Shown here piece after piece: positions 25,770-35,382 of a DNA stretch of 64,000 bases. Position 1 is the first letter of the stretch, and every line of letters begins with the position of its first letter. The position numbers and the translations under genes are program-made. This DNA comes from Streptococcus suis (GTDB lineage: Bacteria; Bacillota; Bacilli; Lactobacillales; Streptococcaceae). The notes under the pieces were generated by a model. That model worked only from the letters and a program-made list of their open reading frames with translations, searched no databases and had not been told where the DNA came from. The DNA is taken from the NCBI GenBank assembly GCA_022354845.1, contig CP031970.1, positions 1,302,001 through 1,366,000 on the forward strand, read 5' to 3'.

Positions 25770-26934
25770 TCTTTACCTCATTAGATTCCTCATAATATAA
25801 AGCACTATTTTCTTTGTACCATTCAAAAATTGCTTTCACCAAAACCTTGATAGAAGCATAAATTGGAATCCCTAAAAGCACCCCAAGTACACCATACATT
25901 TGGCCTGCAGTCAGGAGTACAAACAAGATCGTAATTGGATGAATATTGAGCGAGCTACCTATTATCAAAGGCGTTACAAAACGACCTTCAATGGTTTGTT
26001 CTATCATAAAAACAATCAATACTTTTAGCAACATAAATGGACCAGCAATTAACCCCAAAATCACTGCTGGAATCATTGCCAAAAATGAACCTAGGTAGGG
26101 AATCAAATTTAAAAATCCGGCCATCACTCCTAAAGTCACAGAATAGTTTAGACCAATAATTGAAAATAAAGTAGAGAACATAAATGCTACGATTACTGCA
26201 ACAGTTACCTGACCACGAACATAATTTGATAACTGACTGTTCACATCTGACAAAACTGTTCCAATAGGCACCCTCCACTTAGTCGGTAAATATTGGGTAA
26301 TATGTTTATTCAAGTATTGTCCATCCCGTAAAAGGTAAAAGAGTATAAAAGGCATGATAAGAACAGCAACAACAATCTGAGAGGCAGTCGAAATCAAATT
26401 ACTTGCCCAGTTAACAGCACTGGAAGAAAATTTCTGCGCAAAAGTGATTATCTGGTCATTAACTTTGTCAAGCATTTCCAATGCGGTTGGTCTAAATTGT
26501 TCAAATCGCTCGTCTTCTAACAATCCTGTAATCCGACTTTCAATTTTTTGAATATTGGATGGTAGATTTTGAACAAAAGAGCTTGCTTGCTCTTGGATAC
26601 TTGGAATTGCAACAGCTAGCCCCCAGACAATTAGTAAGACAATAAGAACGAATAAAATTGAAATACCAACTGTTCGAGAAACCTTGTGTCTCTCCATCCA
26701 GTCAACCATTGGATTTAGCAGGTAATACAAAAGACCAGTTAAAATCATTGGTAAAAGAAGTATTTCCAAAAAACTTCCAACAGGTTTGAATAAAAAGCTA
26801 ATTTTACTAAATACAAGGATTGTTAAGAAAGACAGTAAAGTGATTAACAATATAGTGACACCCTGATTATTTAGAAACCAACGAAAAAACCAGCTCAGAT
26901 TAAATTTTTGATTTTTATCTTCCAACTTGCCCAC
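25759..26934 (-). CDS. AI-2E family (PerM/YtvI-like) transporter
   Basis: 391 residues with about seven to eight membrane helices: two at the N-terminus, a hydrophilic extracytosolic loop (about residues 110-165), then the conserved C-terminal core (LNLIPYLGSFLAMIPAVILGL and IEGRFVTPLIIGSSLNIHP). The family includes exporters of AI-2 and Na+/H+ antiporter-like members; the substrate here is unknown. The start at 26934 is a GTG preceded by a GGGG-containing site. Divergent from the lactonase gene. Confidence 0.88.
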   Translation of the reverse strand: MGKLEDKNQKFNLSWFFRWFLNNQGVTILLITLLSFLTILVFSKISFLFKPVGSFLEILLLPMILTGLLYYLLNPMVDWMERHKVSRTVGISILFVLIVLLIVWGLAVAIPSIQEQASSFVQNLPSNIQKIESRITGLLEDERFEQFRPTALEMLDKVNDQIITFAQKFSSSAVNWASNLISTASQIVVAVLIMPFILFYLLRDGQYLNKHITQYLPTKWRVPIGTVLSDVNSQLSNYVRGQVTVAVIVAFMFSTLFSIIGLNYSVTLGVMAGFLNLIPYLGSFLAMIPAVILGLIAGPFMLLKVLIVFMIEQTIEGRFVTPLIIGSSLNIHPITILFVLLTAGQMYGVLGVLLGIPIYASIKVLVKAIFEWYKENSALYYEESNEVKNEQ

Positions 26935-27021
26935 CCCTATTCTTTTTTTACTATTGTATCATGTAGAAAAGAATTTTGTCATTATCAACTACAGAATTTA
27001 TGCGACTTTATCAGAAAAAAG

Positions 27022-27030
27022 TGGTATAAT
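27022..27030 (+). promoter_or_regulatory. Extended -10 promoter of the lactonase gene
   Basis: TGGTATAAT (TATAAT at 27025-27030) gives a predicted start near 27037, leaving a 24-nt leader with AAGGAG. Confidence 0.65.
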
Positions 27031-27060
27031 TCTATCAATCATTTCCAAAAGGAGAAGTCC

Positions 27061-28062
27061 ATGACAATCTATTTCGGTACCTATACCAAACGCGAATCAA
27101 AAGGAATCTATAAAGCACAATTTGACGCAACATCAGGTCAACTTAGCAATTTAGAATTGGTTGCGGAAGAACCAAATCCCACCTATCTAGCTTTTGACCA
27201 AGCTGGTCATCTCTACTCAGTAGGGTCTGAAAATGGCCAAGGTGGTGTCGCTGCCTTTTCTGCTGACTTTACTCCACTAAATCATGTGGTAGCTGAAGGT
27301 GCACCACTTTGCTATGTTTCCGTTGATGAAAAAAAAGACCTGGTCTTTGGTTCAAATTACCACAAAGGGCAATTGCTGGTCTACAAGCGTTTGACAGATG
27401 GTTCTCTTGAACTTGCAGATATTGCTCAGCACGAGGGCTCTGGTCCACATGAAAACCAAGCTTCTGCTCACGTTCATTTCTCTGATTTAACACCAGATAA
27501 ATTTCTAGTGGCCTGTGATTTGGGATGTGACCAAGTGGTTACATATAAAGTGGACAATCAAGGAAAATTAGAAAAAGTAGCAACTTATCAAGCTACACCG
27601 GGTAGCGGACCACGCCATATCGTTTTCCATCCAACTGCAAAAATTGCCTACCTCATCTGTGAACTGAACTCTACTATTGAAGTACTCATCTATGATGGCT
27701 GGGGTCAATTTGAACTGATGCAAACCATCTCAACCCTTCCAGAGGACCACACTGGTTTCAATGGTACTGCTGCTATTCGTATCACGAAAGATGGTCAATT
27801 TGTCTATGGTTCAAACCGTGGGAACGACTCTATCGCAATATACAAAACCCTCGGCGACGCTAGCTTAGAGTTGGTTGAAATCGTTCCGACTAATGGTAAA
27901 ACTCCTCGTGACTTCACACTTAGTCCTGATGAAAATCACTTAATTGTCGTTCATCAAGATTCTGACAATGCGACAGTCTTTGCGAGAGATACAGAGAGCG
28001 GTCGTTTAACAGAACTATATCATGATTTCTACGTTCCTGAAGCTGTTTGCGTCACATTTTAA
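27061..28062 (+). CDS. pgl: 6-phosphogluconolactonase (lactonase beta-propeller family)
   Basis: 333 residues of the YkgB/Pgl type, a seven-bladed beta-propeller with signatures GTYTKRESKGIY, PGSGPRHIVFHP and the C-terminal TPRDFTLSPDENHLIV. It would hydrolyse 6-phosphogluconolactone in the pentose phosphate route; other sugar lactones are possible. The start at 27061 is supported by AAGGAG 6 nt upstream and by the promoter between 27022 and 27037. A longer reading frame from 26908 would cover that promoter and is rejected. Confidence 0.88.
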   Translation: MTIYFGTYTKRESKGIYKAQFDATSGQLSNLELVAEEPNPTYLAFDQAGHLYSVGSENGQGGVAAFSADFTPLNHVVAEGAPLCYVSVDEKKDLVFGSNYHKGQLLVYKRLTDGSLELADIAQHEGSGPHENQASAHVHFSDLTPDKFLVACDLGCDQVVTYKVDNQGKLEKVATYQATPGSGPRHIVFHPTAKIAYLICELNSTIEVLIYDGWGQFELMQTISTLPEDHTGFNGTAAIRITKDGQFVYGSNRGNDSIAIYKTLGDASLELVEIVPTNGKTPRDFTLSPDENHLIVVHQDSDNATVFARDTESGRLTELYHDFYVPEAVCVTF

Positions 28063-28128
28063 TTAGACTTATTAATTGTGAAATTGAGACCATTTTGGTT
28101 TAATAGTTCCATAGGAGGTGAATTCAAC

Positions 28129-28314
28129 ATGAATCCAGTTGATCTTTTCAACCAAGTAAAAGAATTAATCGCAAACAAAGATTTTGAAGGTGCAAAACAA
28201 TTTATCGAAGACAATAAAGACCAATTCGGTGACTATCTGGAACAAGCAAAAGACTTGTTATCAGGTTCGGAAGGTGTTAACGGTCTTTTAGATAAAGTTA
28301 AAGGCTTGTTCTAA
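28129..28314 (+). CDS. Small acidic helical protein of unknown function
   Basis: A 61-residue protein, MNPVDLFNQVKELIANKDFE at its start, rich in Asp/Glu/Lys and Leu with helical periodicity and no hydrophobic segment. A strong AGGAGG lies 8 nt upstream of the ATG at 28129, so it is a real gene; a longer frame from 28078 has no such site. A good terminator follows. I do not recognise a named family. It may share the transcript of pgl. Confidence 0.75.
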   Translation: MNPVDLFNQVKELIANKDFEGAKQFIEDNKDQFGDYLEQAKDLLSGSEGVNGLLDKVKGLF

Positions 28315-28996
28315 TACATGTAAAAACTAGGCTGAGAATGTTCAGTCTAGTTTTCTTTTTTTTTTTGAAAATAGTCGTAAGTTCTTGGATTGAATGCAGT
28401 TGCCAGTCACTCTTCCACTCCATATCCTCAACAGCAAATCTTCCCATTCCTGTCAATATGCGAACAGCCCTTATACCTAGCGATTTAGCTGGTACAATGT
28501 CATTATCGTACCTATCCCCAACATAGATAATTCTAATTGCTGTGGTGTTTGCTTTTTGCAAGGCAAGTTTGAAAATAGTCGAATCTGGCTTAGATAGTCC
28601 AACTTCTTCAGAGAGAGAGAGGATAATAAGTTGAAAGTAAGACTCAACTCCCCATTCCTCCAACAAAGCCCTTACTGTAGCAGATTGATTTGCAATTATC
28701 CCCAATTGATAGTTTTGTGATAACTTGTCTAGAGCATCTATTGTTTCAGGATACAGGCTCACACCCTCATTTGTCCATAGAGGACGTGGCTCGGTCGGTG
28801 CAAAATATTGCCAAGTTGCACGAATTGGGTCCATCGACTTATGAGCATACTCCACCATTTTCTTTTTATAAGAATCTGATGAAACCTCTATATCCAGAGA
28901 CTCTAACTTCTTCACACACTTGTCCATATGATAACCATAAGCAGCCTCTTCATCTAAAAGCGTCGAACCCAAATCAAAAAATATCGACTCTATCAT
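28298..28996 (-). CDS. HAD-superfamily hydrolase
   Basis: 232 residues with a HAD fold and an alpha-helical cap. Motif I reads FFDLGSTLLDEE (DxGST, the second Asp replaced by Gly as in several YjjG-like members), motif II IIANQSA, Lys in GLSKPDSTIF and motif IV YVGDRYDNDIVPAK. Substrate unknown. The start at 28996 is fixed by GGAG 6 nt upstream. The C-terminus (FKKKKKTRLNILSL and onwards) is encoded through the T11 run and terminator of the convergent gene and overlaps it by 17 nt, so the original stop may have been lost by slippage. Confidence 0.82.
   Translation of the reverse strand: MIESIFFDLGSTLLDEEAAYGYHMDKCVKKLESLDIEVSSDSYKKKMVEYAHKSMDPIRATWQYFAPTEPRPLWTNEGVSLYPETIDALDKLSQNYQLGIIANQSATVRALLEEWGVESYFQLIILSLSEEVGLSKPDSTIFKLALQKANTTAIRIIYVGDRYDNDIVPAKSLGIRAVRILTGMGRFAVEDMEWKSDWQLHSIQELTTIFKKKKKTRLNILSLVFTCIRTSL
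28324..28366 (+). terminator. Terminator behind the small protein gene
   Basis: AAAACTAGGCTGA pairs with TTCAGTCTAGTTTT, followed by C and a run of 11 T (28356-28366). The T-run lies inside the 3-prime end of the convergent HAD gene. Confidence 0.85.
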
Positions 28997-29113
28997 CCCA
29001 TTCTCCATCACTTTTCAACATGAGAATACTTAAATTGATCAGTCTTTTTAGAATATCATTTCATCAATTTAAAGACAAAGAAAACTCCCTAGGAAAAACC
29101 AAGAGAACCATAT

Positions 29114-29421
29114 TATAACCCTCACTAGGCGAGCTCGGCGATAAAACAGTCTCCCAGACATTGTAAAACAAGTCCGAATATTTTCGGACTTGTTTTAACT
29201 ATAACCCTCGCTATTCTAGCTCGGGGATAAAACAGTCTCCCAGACATTGTAAAACAAGTCCGAATATTTTCGGACTTGTTCTAACTATAACCCTCGTTAT
29301 ACTAACTCGGGGATAAATTAGTACGCTGTACTGCGAAAAACAAGTCTGGTTTTTTCCAGACTTGTTCTTATTATAACCCTCGCTATTCTAGCTCGGGGAT
29401 AAAACAGTCTCCCAGACTGTT
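29114..29421. repeat. Tandem 86-bp repeat, 3.5 copies, of terminator-like hairpins
   Basis: Unit starts (TATAACCCTC) fall at 29114, 29200, 29286 and 29372, an exact 86-bp period. Each full unit carries a hairpin such as AACAAGTCCGA/TCGGACTTGTT with flanking A and T runs, and a GC-rich CTCGGGGATAA segment. Stem bases change between units (TCCGA to TCTGG with matching partner changes). The last half-unit merges with the eno terminator. No coding frame. Confidence 0.85.

Positions 29422-29423
<2 letters not shown>
29401..29423 (-). terminator. Terminator of eno
   Basis: AAAACAGTCTGGGAGACTGTTTT is a perfect 10-bp stem directly behind the eno stop codon, followed by AT on the minus strand. Confidence 0.75.
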
Positions 29424-30797
<1,374 letters not shown>

Positions 30798-30862
30798 GAA
30801 AAAGTCGGTATTTTACAGAAAGAAGTAATGTAAACGTCTTCCTTTTTTCTTACAAAGTTTTA

Positions 30863-30871
30863 TGTTATACT
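30863..30871 (+). promoter_or_regulatory. Extended -10 promoter of the DUF1694 gene (leaderless architecture)
   Basis: TGTTATACT (TATACT at 30866-30871) is followed by 6 nt and then ATG at 30878, so the predicted +1 is the A of the start codon. No Shine-Dalgarno. Confidence 0.65.
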
Positions 30872-30877
30872 AATATT

Positions 30878-31330
30878 ATGAATAACGATATAAATACAAG
30901 TATTTTAAGAAAGGCTTCCGGGGAAACTCGTCTAAATCCGGATGAACAACGTCTGTACATGGGAACCTACCGGGAGCGGGTTGTTCTCCTACTTTCTTTT
31001 GACGAATTGGCAAAGGAACAGGTCTCTCAAGACTTCAATCAGATTTGCCAAAAATTAGTTAGTAACTACCAACCGCTCTTTCTTAAACTATCCCCCTCTC
31101 TATCGGATAAGCAACAGATTTCGCTGATGAAAGTGGCACAAACTCACAGCATTACTTCAGCTATTATTGACGAGAAAGTTGGTCAATCACCATATGCTTT
31201 GATTTTTCATACTGACCATGCTGTAGATAGAGAAGATGTTACCTTAGAATCAGTATTTCCAAATATTTTCTTAATAGAAGATAAAAAGGAAGATACAAAA
31301 CCTTCCTTCTGGAAAAAATTATTTGGATAA
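30878..31330 (+). CDS. DUF1694 (YueI) family protein
   Basis: A 150-residue cytosolic protein of the YueI/DUF1694 family, unknown function. It opens with TSILRKASGETRLNPDEQR and YMGTYRERVVL, the family's most conserved part, and ends in a basic PSFWKKLFG. I set the start at 30878 by homology to that family opening. No Shine-Dalgarno is present; the -10 box ends 6 nt before the ATG. Divergent from eno. Confidence 0.82.
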   Translation: MNNDINTSILRKASGETRLNPDEQRLYMGTYRERVVLLLSFDELAKEQVSQDFNQICQKLVSNYQPLFLKLSPSLSDKQQISLMKVAQTHSITSAIIDEKVGQSPYALIFHTDHAVDREDVTLESVFPNIFLIEDKKEDTKPSFWKKLFG

Positions 31331-31483
31331 ACTGATTTATCAATGAACAAAAATAAGTACAAGACAAATAATCATACTTAATAAACACAGAATTCCTTGT
31401 AATCTGCCTATATCATTTTTTCATTGAAAAAGAAAATAGAATCATTTCCTTTCAATACATTCGATTCTGTCCCTCTTTCATTC

Positions 31484-31567
31484 TTAGAAAGACTTACAAG
31501 GGTTTGCAGCTTTGCCAGACAAATTAGAATAAATAAGATAGTTGCCATTGATTTCATCAATTCCATC
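31484..31567 (-). pseudogene. Possible C-terminal remnant behind glycerate kinase
   Basis: The minus strand reads DGIDEINGNYLIYSNLSGKA and ends ANPCKSF-stop, which looks like a true protein C-terminus, but an in-frame stop lies at 31568-31570 and no start exists. An overlapping frame (31566-31408) would give a 52-residue peptide after an AGGAGG site. I cannot decide between relic and chance. Confidence 0.3.
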
Positions 31568-32684
31568 TTACAGTTCCTCCTAATTGAATGACTCTTGCCA
31601 CCTGTTCTGCTGTACGGATCAGGTTTTTTTCTGCATTTTTGAGCGTGTGTTCTAAACTGTCAACACTTGCAATGATAGGAAATGCGGCGCAGATATTTTC
31701 AAAAGGAAAATCAGGTAGGTCATCTTTGAGACTGCCACATATCGCAATGATAGGAACTCCATCTGGTGTTCGTCGAGCCACTCCTATCGGAGTTTTCCCT
31801 GCTAGACTCTGGATATCCATCCGACCCTCACCCACAATAACAAGATCAGCCTCAGCAACTCGGTGATCAAAATTCAATTGATTCATGACAAAATCTACAC
31901 CCTTTTGGATATGTGCACCAGCAAAATGGACCAATCCAGCAGCCATACCTCCACCAGCACCTGCTCCACTTACAGCAAGTATTTCGGGATTCACATTATT
32001 ATAAAACCCAGCCATTTCTTCATCAATACGTTCAAACTCTTCAGGCGCTAGACCTTTCTGACCCGCAAAAACATAAGTTGCACCCAAAGGCCCACAAAGT
32101 GGATTATTCACATCCGTAACCAAGTCAATCCTAACTTGGGATAAGTCCACCAACATTTCGTCTGTTGAATAGCGTACTATCTTTCCCAAATGAGCACCAT
32201 TAGCCTCGACCTCATCTCCTTCACAGTCATAAAATCTAACACCCAGACCTGATGCCATACCAATGCCACCATCATGACTAGCAGATCCGCCAACACCAAT
32301 TAAAATTCTCTGAGCTCCATTTTGCACAAGTTCAACGATTAGCTCTCCAATTCCTTCTGTTTTGAGCAAAAGCGGATTTCTTTTTTCGTGTGGAATACTG
32401 CCAAGGCCAACTATTGCAGCCATTTCAAACACTGCAAGGTCATCTTTCATCGCATAGGTAACCTTGACTTTGTCTCCAAATGGACCAGTAACATAGGTAT
32501 GTTTCACTTCCAGCGATAAGGCATCTGTCAAACTCTCAACAGTACCTTCCCCACCATCACCCAAGGGAAGTAAGTCATAGCTTGCATGAGGATAAACCTT
32601 TGAAAATCCAAGTTTAATCGCTTCAGCGACCTGTGCTGCTGAAAGAGATTCTTTAAACGAATCTGGCGCTATGAGAATATGCAT
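31557..32684 (-). CDS. glxK: Glycerate kinase (GlxK/GarK type)
   Basis: 375 residues of the type-2 glycerate kinase family (COG1929), which phosphorylates glycerate with ATP, commonly to 2-phosphoglycerate, feeding glycolysis at enolase. It has the family opening IAPDSFKESLSAAQVAEAI, LPLGDGGEGT, GVGGSASHDGGIGMA and GEGRMDIQSLAGKTP. A strong AAAGGAGG precedes the ATG at 32684. It appears to be a single gene. The link to the nearby eno gene may be chance. Confidence 0.92.
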   Translation of the reverse strand: MHILIAPDSFKESLSAAQVAEAIKLGFSKVYPHASYDLLPLGDGGEGTVESLTDALSLEVKHTYVTGPFGDKVKVTYAMKDDLAVFEMAAIVGLGSIPHEKRNPLLLKTEGIGELIVELVQNGAQRILIGVGGSASHDGGIGMASGLGVRFYDCEGDEVEANGAHLGKIVRYSTDEMLVDLSQVRIDLVTDVNNPLCGPLGATYVFAGQKGLAPEEFERIDEEMAGFYNNVNPEILAVSGAGAGGGMAAGLVHFAGAHIQKGVDFVMNQLNFDHRVAEADLVIVGEGRMDIQSLAGKTPIGVARRTPDGVPIIAICGSLKDDLPDFPFENICAAFPIIASVDSLEHTLKNAEKNLIRTAEQVARVIQLGGTVRWN

Positions 32685-32793
32685 AGTGGACCAACCTCCT
32701 TTTTATTATTAGTATACCATTCCCAAAAGAAGCTTTCAATAATTCCTATCAGATTTTAAAAGAGTATGATATACTGAAAGAAAGGAGGCAACT

Positions 32794-33438
32794 ATGTATC
32801 AAACTATATTATTTGATTTAGATGGAACATTAACAGATTCTGGTCAAGGTATTTTAAATTCCGTTGCATTTGCACTCAAAAAAATGGGGATTGAAGAAAC
32901 GAAGCCAGATCATTTGAGACGGTTCATCGGACCGCCACTCTATGAATCTTTTTCACAGTTCTATCAATTGAATCCAGAAGAAACACAGGCTGCAGTCAAT
33001 GCTTTTCGCATCTATTTTAAAGAAAAGGGAATGTTTGAAAATCAACTTTATCCTGGAATTGTTCTACTTCTTGAAAAGTTAAAGTCTGCCGGCAAAACCC
33101 TTGCGATTGCTACTTCGAAACCCGAATTATTCGCAAAACAAATCCTTAAACATTTTGAAATTGATCATTTTTTTGATGTGATTGCGGGAGCAAGTCTGGA
33201 CAATAGTCGTATCAGTAAGGCAGATGTGATTGCATATGCGCTGAAACAATTAGGCAATTTTCCTCAACCTGCAGTCATGGTCGGTGACAGAGAGCATGAT
33301 ATAGAAGGTGCTCACATGAACCAACTTCCTGCAATCGGAGTTCTTTACGGCTATGGAAATACTGAAGAGTTTGAAAAAGCAGGTGCAACTTGTATTGTAA
33401 AGAATGTAGCTGAACTGAGTGATTTTCTTCTAAGTTAA
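32794..33438 (+). CDS. HAD hydrolase, phosphoglycolate-phosphatase-like
   Basis: 214 residues with motif I FDLDGTLTDSGQGI, a helical cap, motif II IATSKPE and motif IV VMVGDREHDIEGA, followed by GVLYGYGNTEEFEKAGA. This is the Gph/PpaX-like group; the physiological substrate (2-phosphoglycolate, pyrophosphate or another phosphoester) cannot be told. An extended -10 TGATATACT lies at 32767-32775 and AAAGGAGG before the ATG. Confidence 0.88.
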   Translation: MYQTILFDLDGTLTDSGQGILNSVAFALKKMGIEETKPDHLRRFIGPPLYESFSQFYQLNPEETQAAVNAFRIYFKEKGMFENQLYPGIVLLLEKLKSAGKTLAIATSKPELFAKQILKHFEIDHFFDVIAGASLDNSRISKADVIAYALKQLGNFPQPAVMVGDREHDIEGAHMNQLPAIGVLYGYGNTEEFEKAGATCIVKNVAELSDFLLS

Positions 33439-33604
33439 TACACTTACCAAAATTTTTATATTTTTCCATGCACAGTTGTCATAAAAATTCAGTAGTTATT
33501 TTTTGTCAATAGATATTGTTTAAGGGAATTGGTATCAAATGCATAAATCATAACATTAAATATTCTTACAATGGAGAATTACCAAACACTCTCAAAAACA
33601 ACGA

Positions 33605-33985
33605 TGGGAGTGGGAAAGAACTCGACCGGTCTAAAAAGAGTTCGTCAACAAGTCTTTATTTCAAGTTGTTGAGCTGAAACAGTCTATTCCCAGACTTCAA
33701 TTTATGTGAGCTGACTGCCGTCAGCTTATATCTCCCACTTTAAAAGGTCTCCCAGACCTTTTAAACTCCCACCCCCGCATAGCTCCAAAGGTTCGGGGAA
33801 CCTTTGGAGGCTGGAGATATAGCGAACAAAGTTCGCATCAGTCGTTAAGTCAGAGTAGTGACTGTTGGAGGTTGGAAATGGAGCGAACTTTGTTCGCAAC
33901 AGTCGTAATGGTCAGATTTGGAGTGTGAAACACGAACAAATCTGCCAATCAACCACTGCGCTGAGATGTTGGCACAAACTCTGAG
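33605..33985. repeat. Dispersed ~330-bp repeat, copy B with a duplicated module
   Basis: Near-identical to 4795-5130 in its first half and last 70 bp. Hairpin 1 here is CTCCAAAGGTTC/GAACCTTTGGAG (33783-33809), a different sequence with full pairing kept. The linker is GCTGGAGAT, and hairpin 2 is GCGAAC-AAA-GTTCGC (33822-33836). About 60 bp are added: a second linker GTTGGAAAT (33871-33879) and hairpin GCGAAC-TTT-GTTCGC (33883-33897). The bases before it (33439-33604) hold nothing I recognise. Confidence 0.85.
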
Positions 33986-34055
33986 AAGCGAGGCTGGACT
34001 TTCTGCCCAGCCTCAAGCAATACTTACCCAAAAAGCATTCTACTACATAATGTTA

Positions 34056-34102
34056 AACAACCACTTAAAAACAATTTTAAAAATGTTTTCGAGTGGTTGT
34101 TT
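34056..34102 (+). terminator. Stem-loop, possible terminator
   Basis: AAACAACCACT pairs perfectly with AGTGGTTGTTT around an AT-rich loop; a short T-rich tail follows on the plus strand. No gene ends nearby except gph about 600 bp upstream. Confidence 0.45.
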
Positions 34103-34250
34103 CTTTATGATAAAAGAAAAATAAAAATATACTCTCCTTTGAATCGCGACAATTTCCTATTATTTCGTTGTTTGTTTTCAAAACATGATACTTGACTGTG
34201 TTGAGAGCGAAATCGTTGACTGATTACAGCTTCGAAAGACTTTATCTTTT

Positions 34251-34673
34251 CCTATTTCCAACCTAAAAAGGTCCACCGGACCTTGATATATAGAAAAACG
34301 CCTGTCGGCGTTTCTCATTTCCTACCTAAAACAACCCGTCAGGGTTGGGGGACAAAGAAAAAGCCCCTAAAGACTTTTTTTTCTATTTCCAACCTAAAAA
34401 GGTCCCCCGAACCTTGATATATAGAAAAACGCCTGCCGGCGTTTCTCATTTCCTACCTAAAACAACCCGTCAGGGTTGGGGGACAAACCAGCAACATGCA
34501 TTGCTGGTTTTCCTATCTCCAACCTAAAAAGGTCCCCGGACCTTGATATAAAGAAAAACGCCTGCCGGCGTTTCTCATTTCCAACCTAAAAAGGTCCCCC
34601 GGACCTTGATATAAAGAAAAACGCCTGCCGGCGTTTCTCATTTCCAACCTAAAAAGGTCCCCCGGACCTTTTT
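34251..34673 (-). repeat. Array of hairpin-linker-hairpin units behind livF
   Basis: Linkers (ATTTCCAAC on plus, one as ATCTCCAAC) end in CCAAC starting at 34258, 34389, 34519, 34581 and 34644, spaced 131, 130, 62 and 63 bp. Each is flanked by the AAAAAGGTCC/GGACC hairpin and by ACGCCTGCCGGCGT; the two longer units also hold a CAACCCGTCAGGGTTG hairpin. Variants keep pairing or lose it (CCGGACC, CCGAACC). The livF-proximal hairpin (34650-34673) is its terminator and overlaps the stop codon. Confidence 0.85.
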
Positions 34674-35382
34674 AGCCACCCAGATATGCTTTTTTGACTT
34701 CTTCTGAGGCGAGGAGTTCTTTTCCTGTTCCTGAGAGGGCGACTTTTCCTGTTTCGAGGACGTAGCCGCGGTCAGCGATGGCGAGGGCTTTGTTGGCATT
34801 TTGTTCAATCAAGAGGACGGTTGTGCCTTGCTTTTGAATATCTTGGATAATATCAAAAATTTCTTGGATGAAGATTGGTGCTAGTCCCATTGAAGGTTCA
34901 TCAAGGAGCAAGAGTTTTGGTTGGCTCATGAGAGCACGTCCCATTGCTAACATCTGTTGTTCACCACCTGAAAGGGTAGCAGCATCCTGATTTTTTCGTT
35001 CTTCCAAGCGTGGGAAACGAGCAAATATTTTCTTCAAGTTTGCTTGGTACTCTTCACGATTATTGCGTAGGAAGGCACCCATCTCCAAGTTTTCCATAAC
35101 GGTCAAACCTGCAAAAACATGACGACCTTCTGGAACTTGTGATAAACCATCTGCTACAATTTTACGGGCTGGAACTTTTTGAATCTCATTTCCAAGGAAA
35201 GAAATCGTTCCTGAAGATGGACGAACAAGTCCAGATATCGTACGAAGGATAGAGGTTTTACCTGCACCATTGGCACCAATCAAGGTAACGACCTCTCCTT
35301 CGTTTACTTCAAATGATACATTCTTTACCGCCTCAATGACGCCATAATGTACCGATAAATTTTCAACTTTTAACATTGACAT
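34672..35382 (-). CDS. livF: Branched-chain amino-acid ABC transporter ATPase LivF
   Basis: 236 residues with Walker A GANGAGKTSILRT, signature LSGGEQQMLAMGRALM and Walker B LLLLDEPSMGLAP, the latter typical of LivF. The C-terminus KKAYLGG is shared with the family. It energises Leu/Ile/Val uptake together with LivG. The start abuts the livG stop. Last gene of livHMGF; its stop codon is part of a terminator stem. Confidence 0.95.
   Translation of the reverse strand: MSMLKVENLSVHYGVIEAVKNVSFEVNEGEVVTLIGANGAGKTSILRTISGLVRPSSGTISFLGNEIQKVPARKIVADGLSQVPEGRHVFAGLTVMENLEMGAFLRNNREEYQANLKKIFARFPRLEERKNQDAATLSGGEQQMLAMGRALMSQPKLLLLDEPSMGLAPIFIQEIFDIIQDIQKQGTTVLLIEQNANKALAIADRGYVLETGKVALSGTGKELLASEEVKKAYLGG

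Noticed and set aside
26908..27060. Longer lactonase start at 26908
   Set aside because: It would cover the promoter (27022-27030) and the ribosome site and overlap the divergent AI-2E gene; homology begins at 27061.
29114..29421. Tandem repeat considered as a CRISPR array
   Set aside because: Units are 86 bp with no unique spacers of 30-40 bp, the whole unit is conserved, and no cas gene is near.
33918..34124. Open frame of 68 codons within repeat copy B
   Set aside because: It spans repeat sequence and a hairpin, and a related short frame in copy A (4999-5193) diverges after the shared part.
34251..34673. Repeat block considered as a CRISPR array or tRNA cluster
   Set aside because: Repeat intervals vary (62-131 bp), hairpins are terminator-like and no cloverleaf or T-loop GTTCRANNC is seen.
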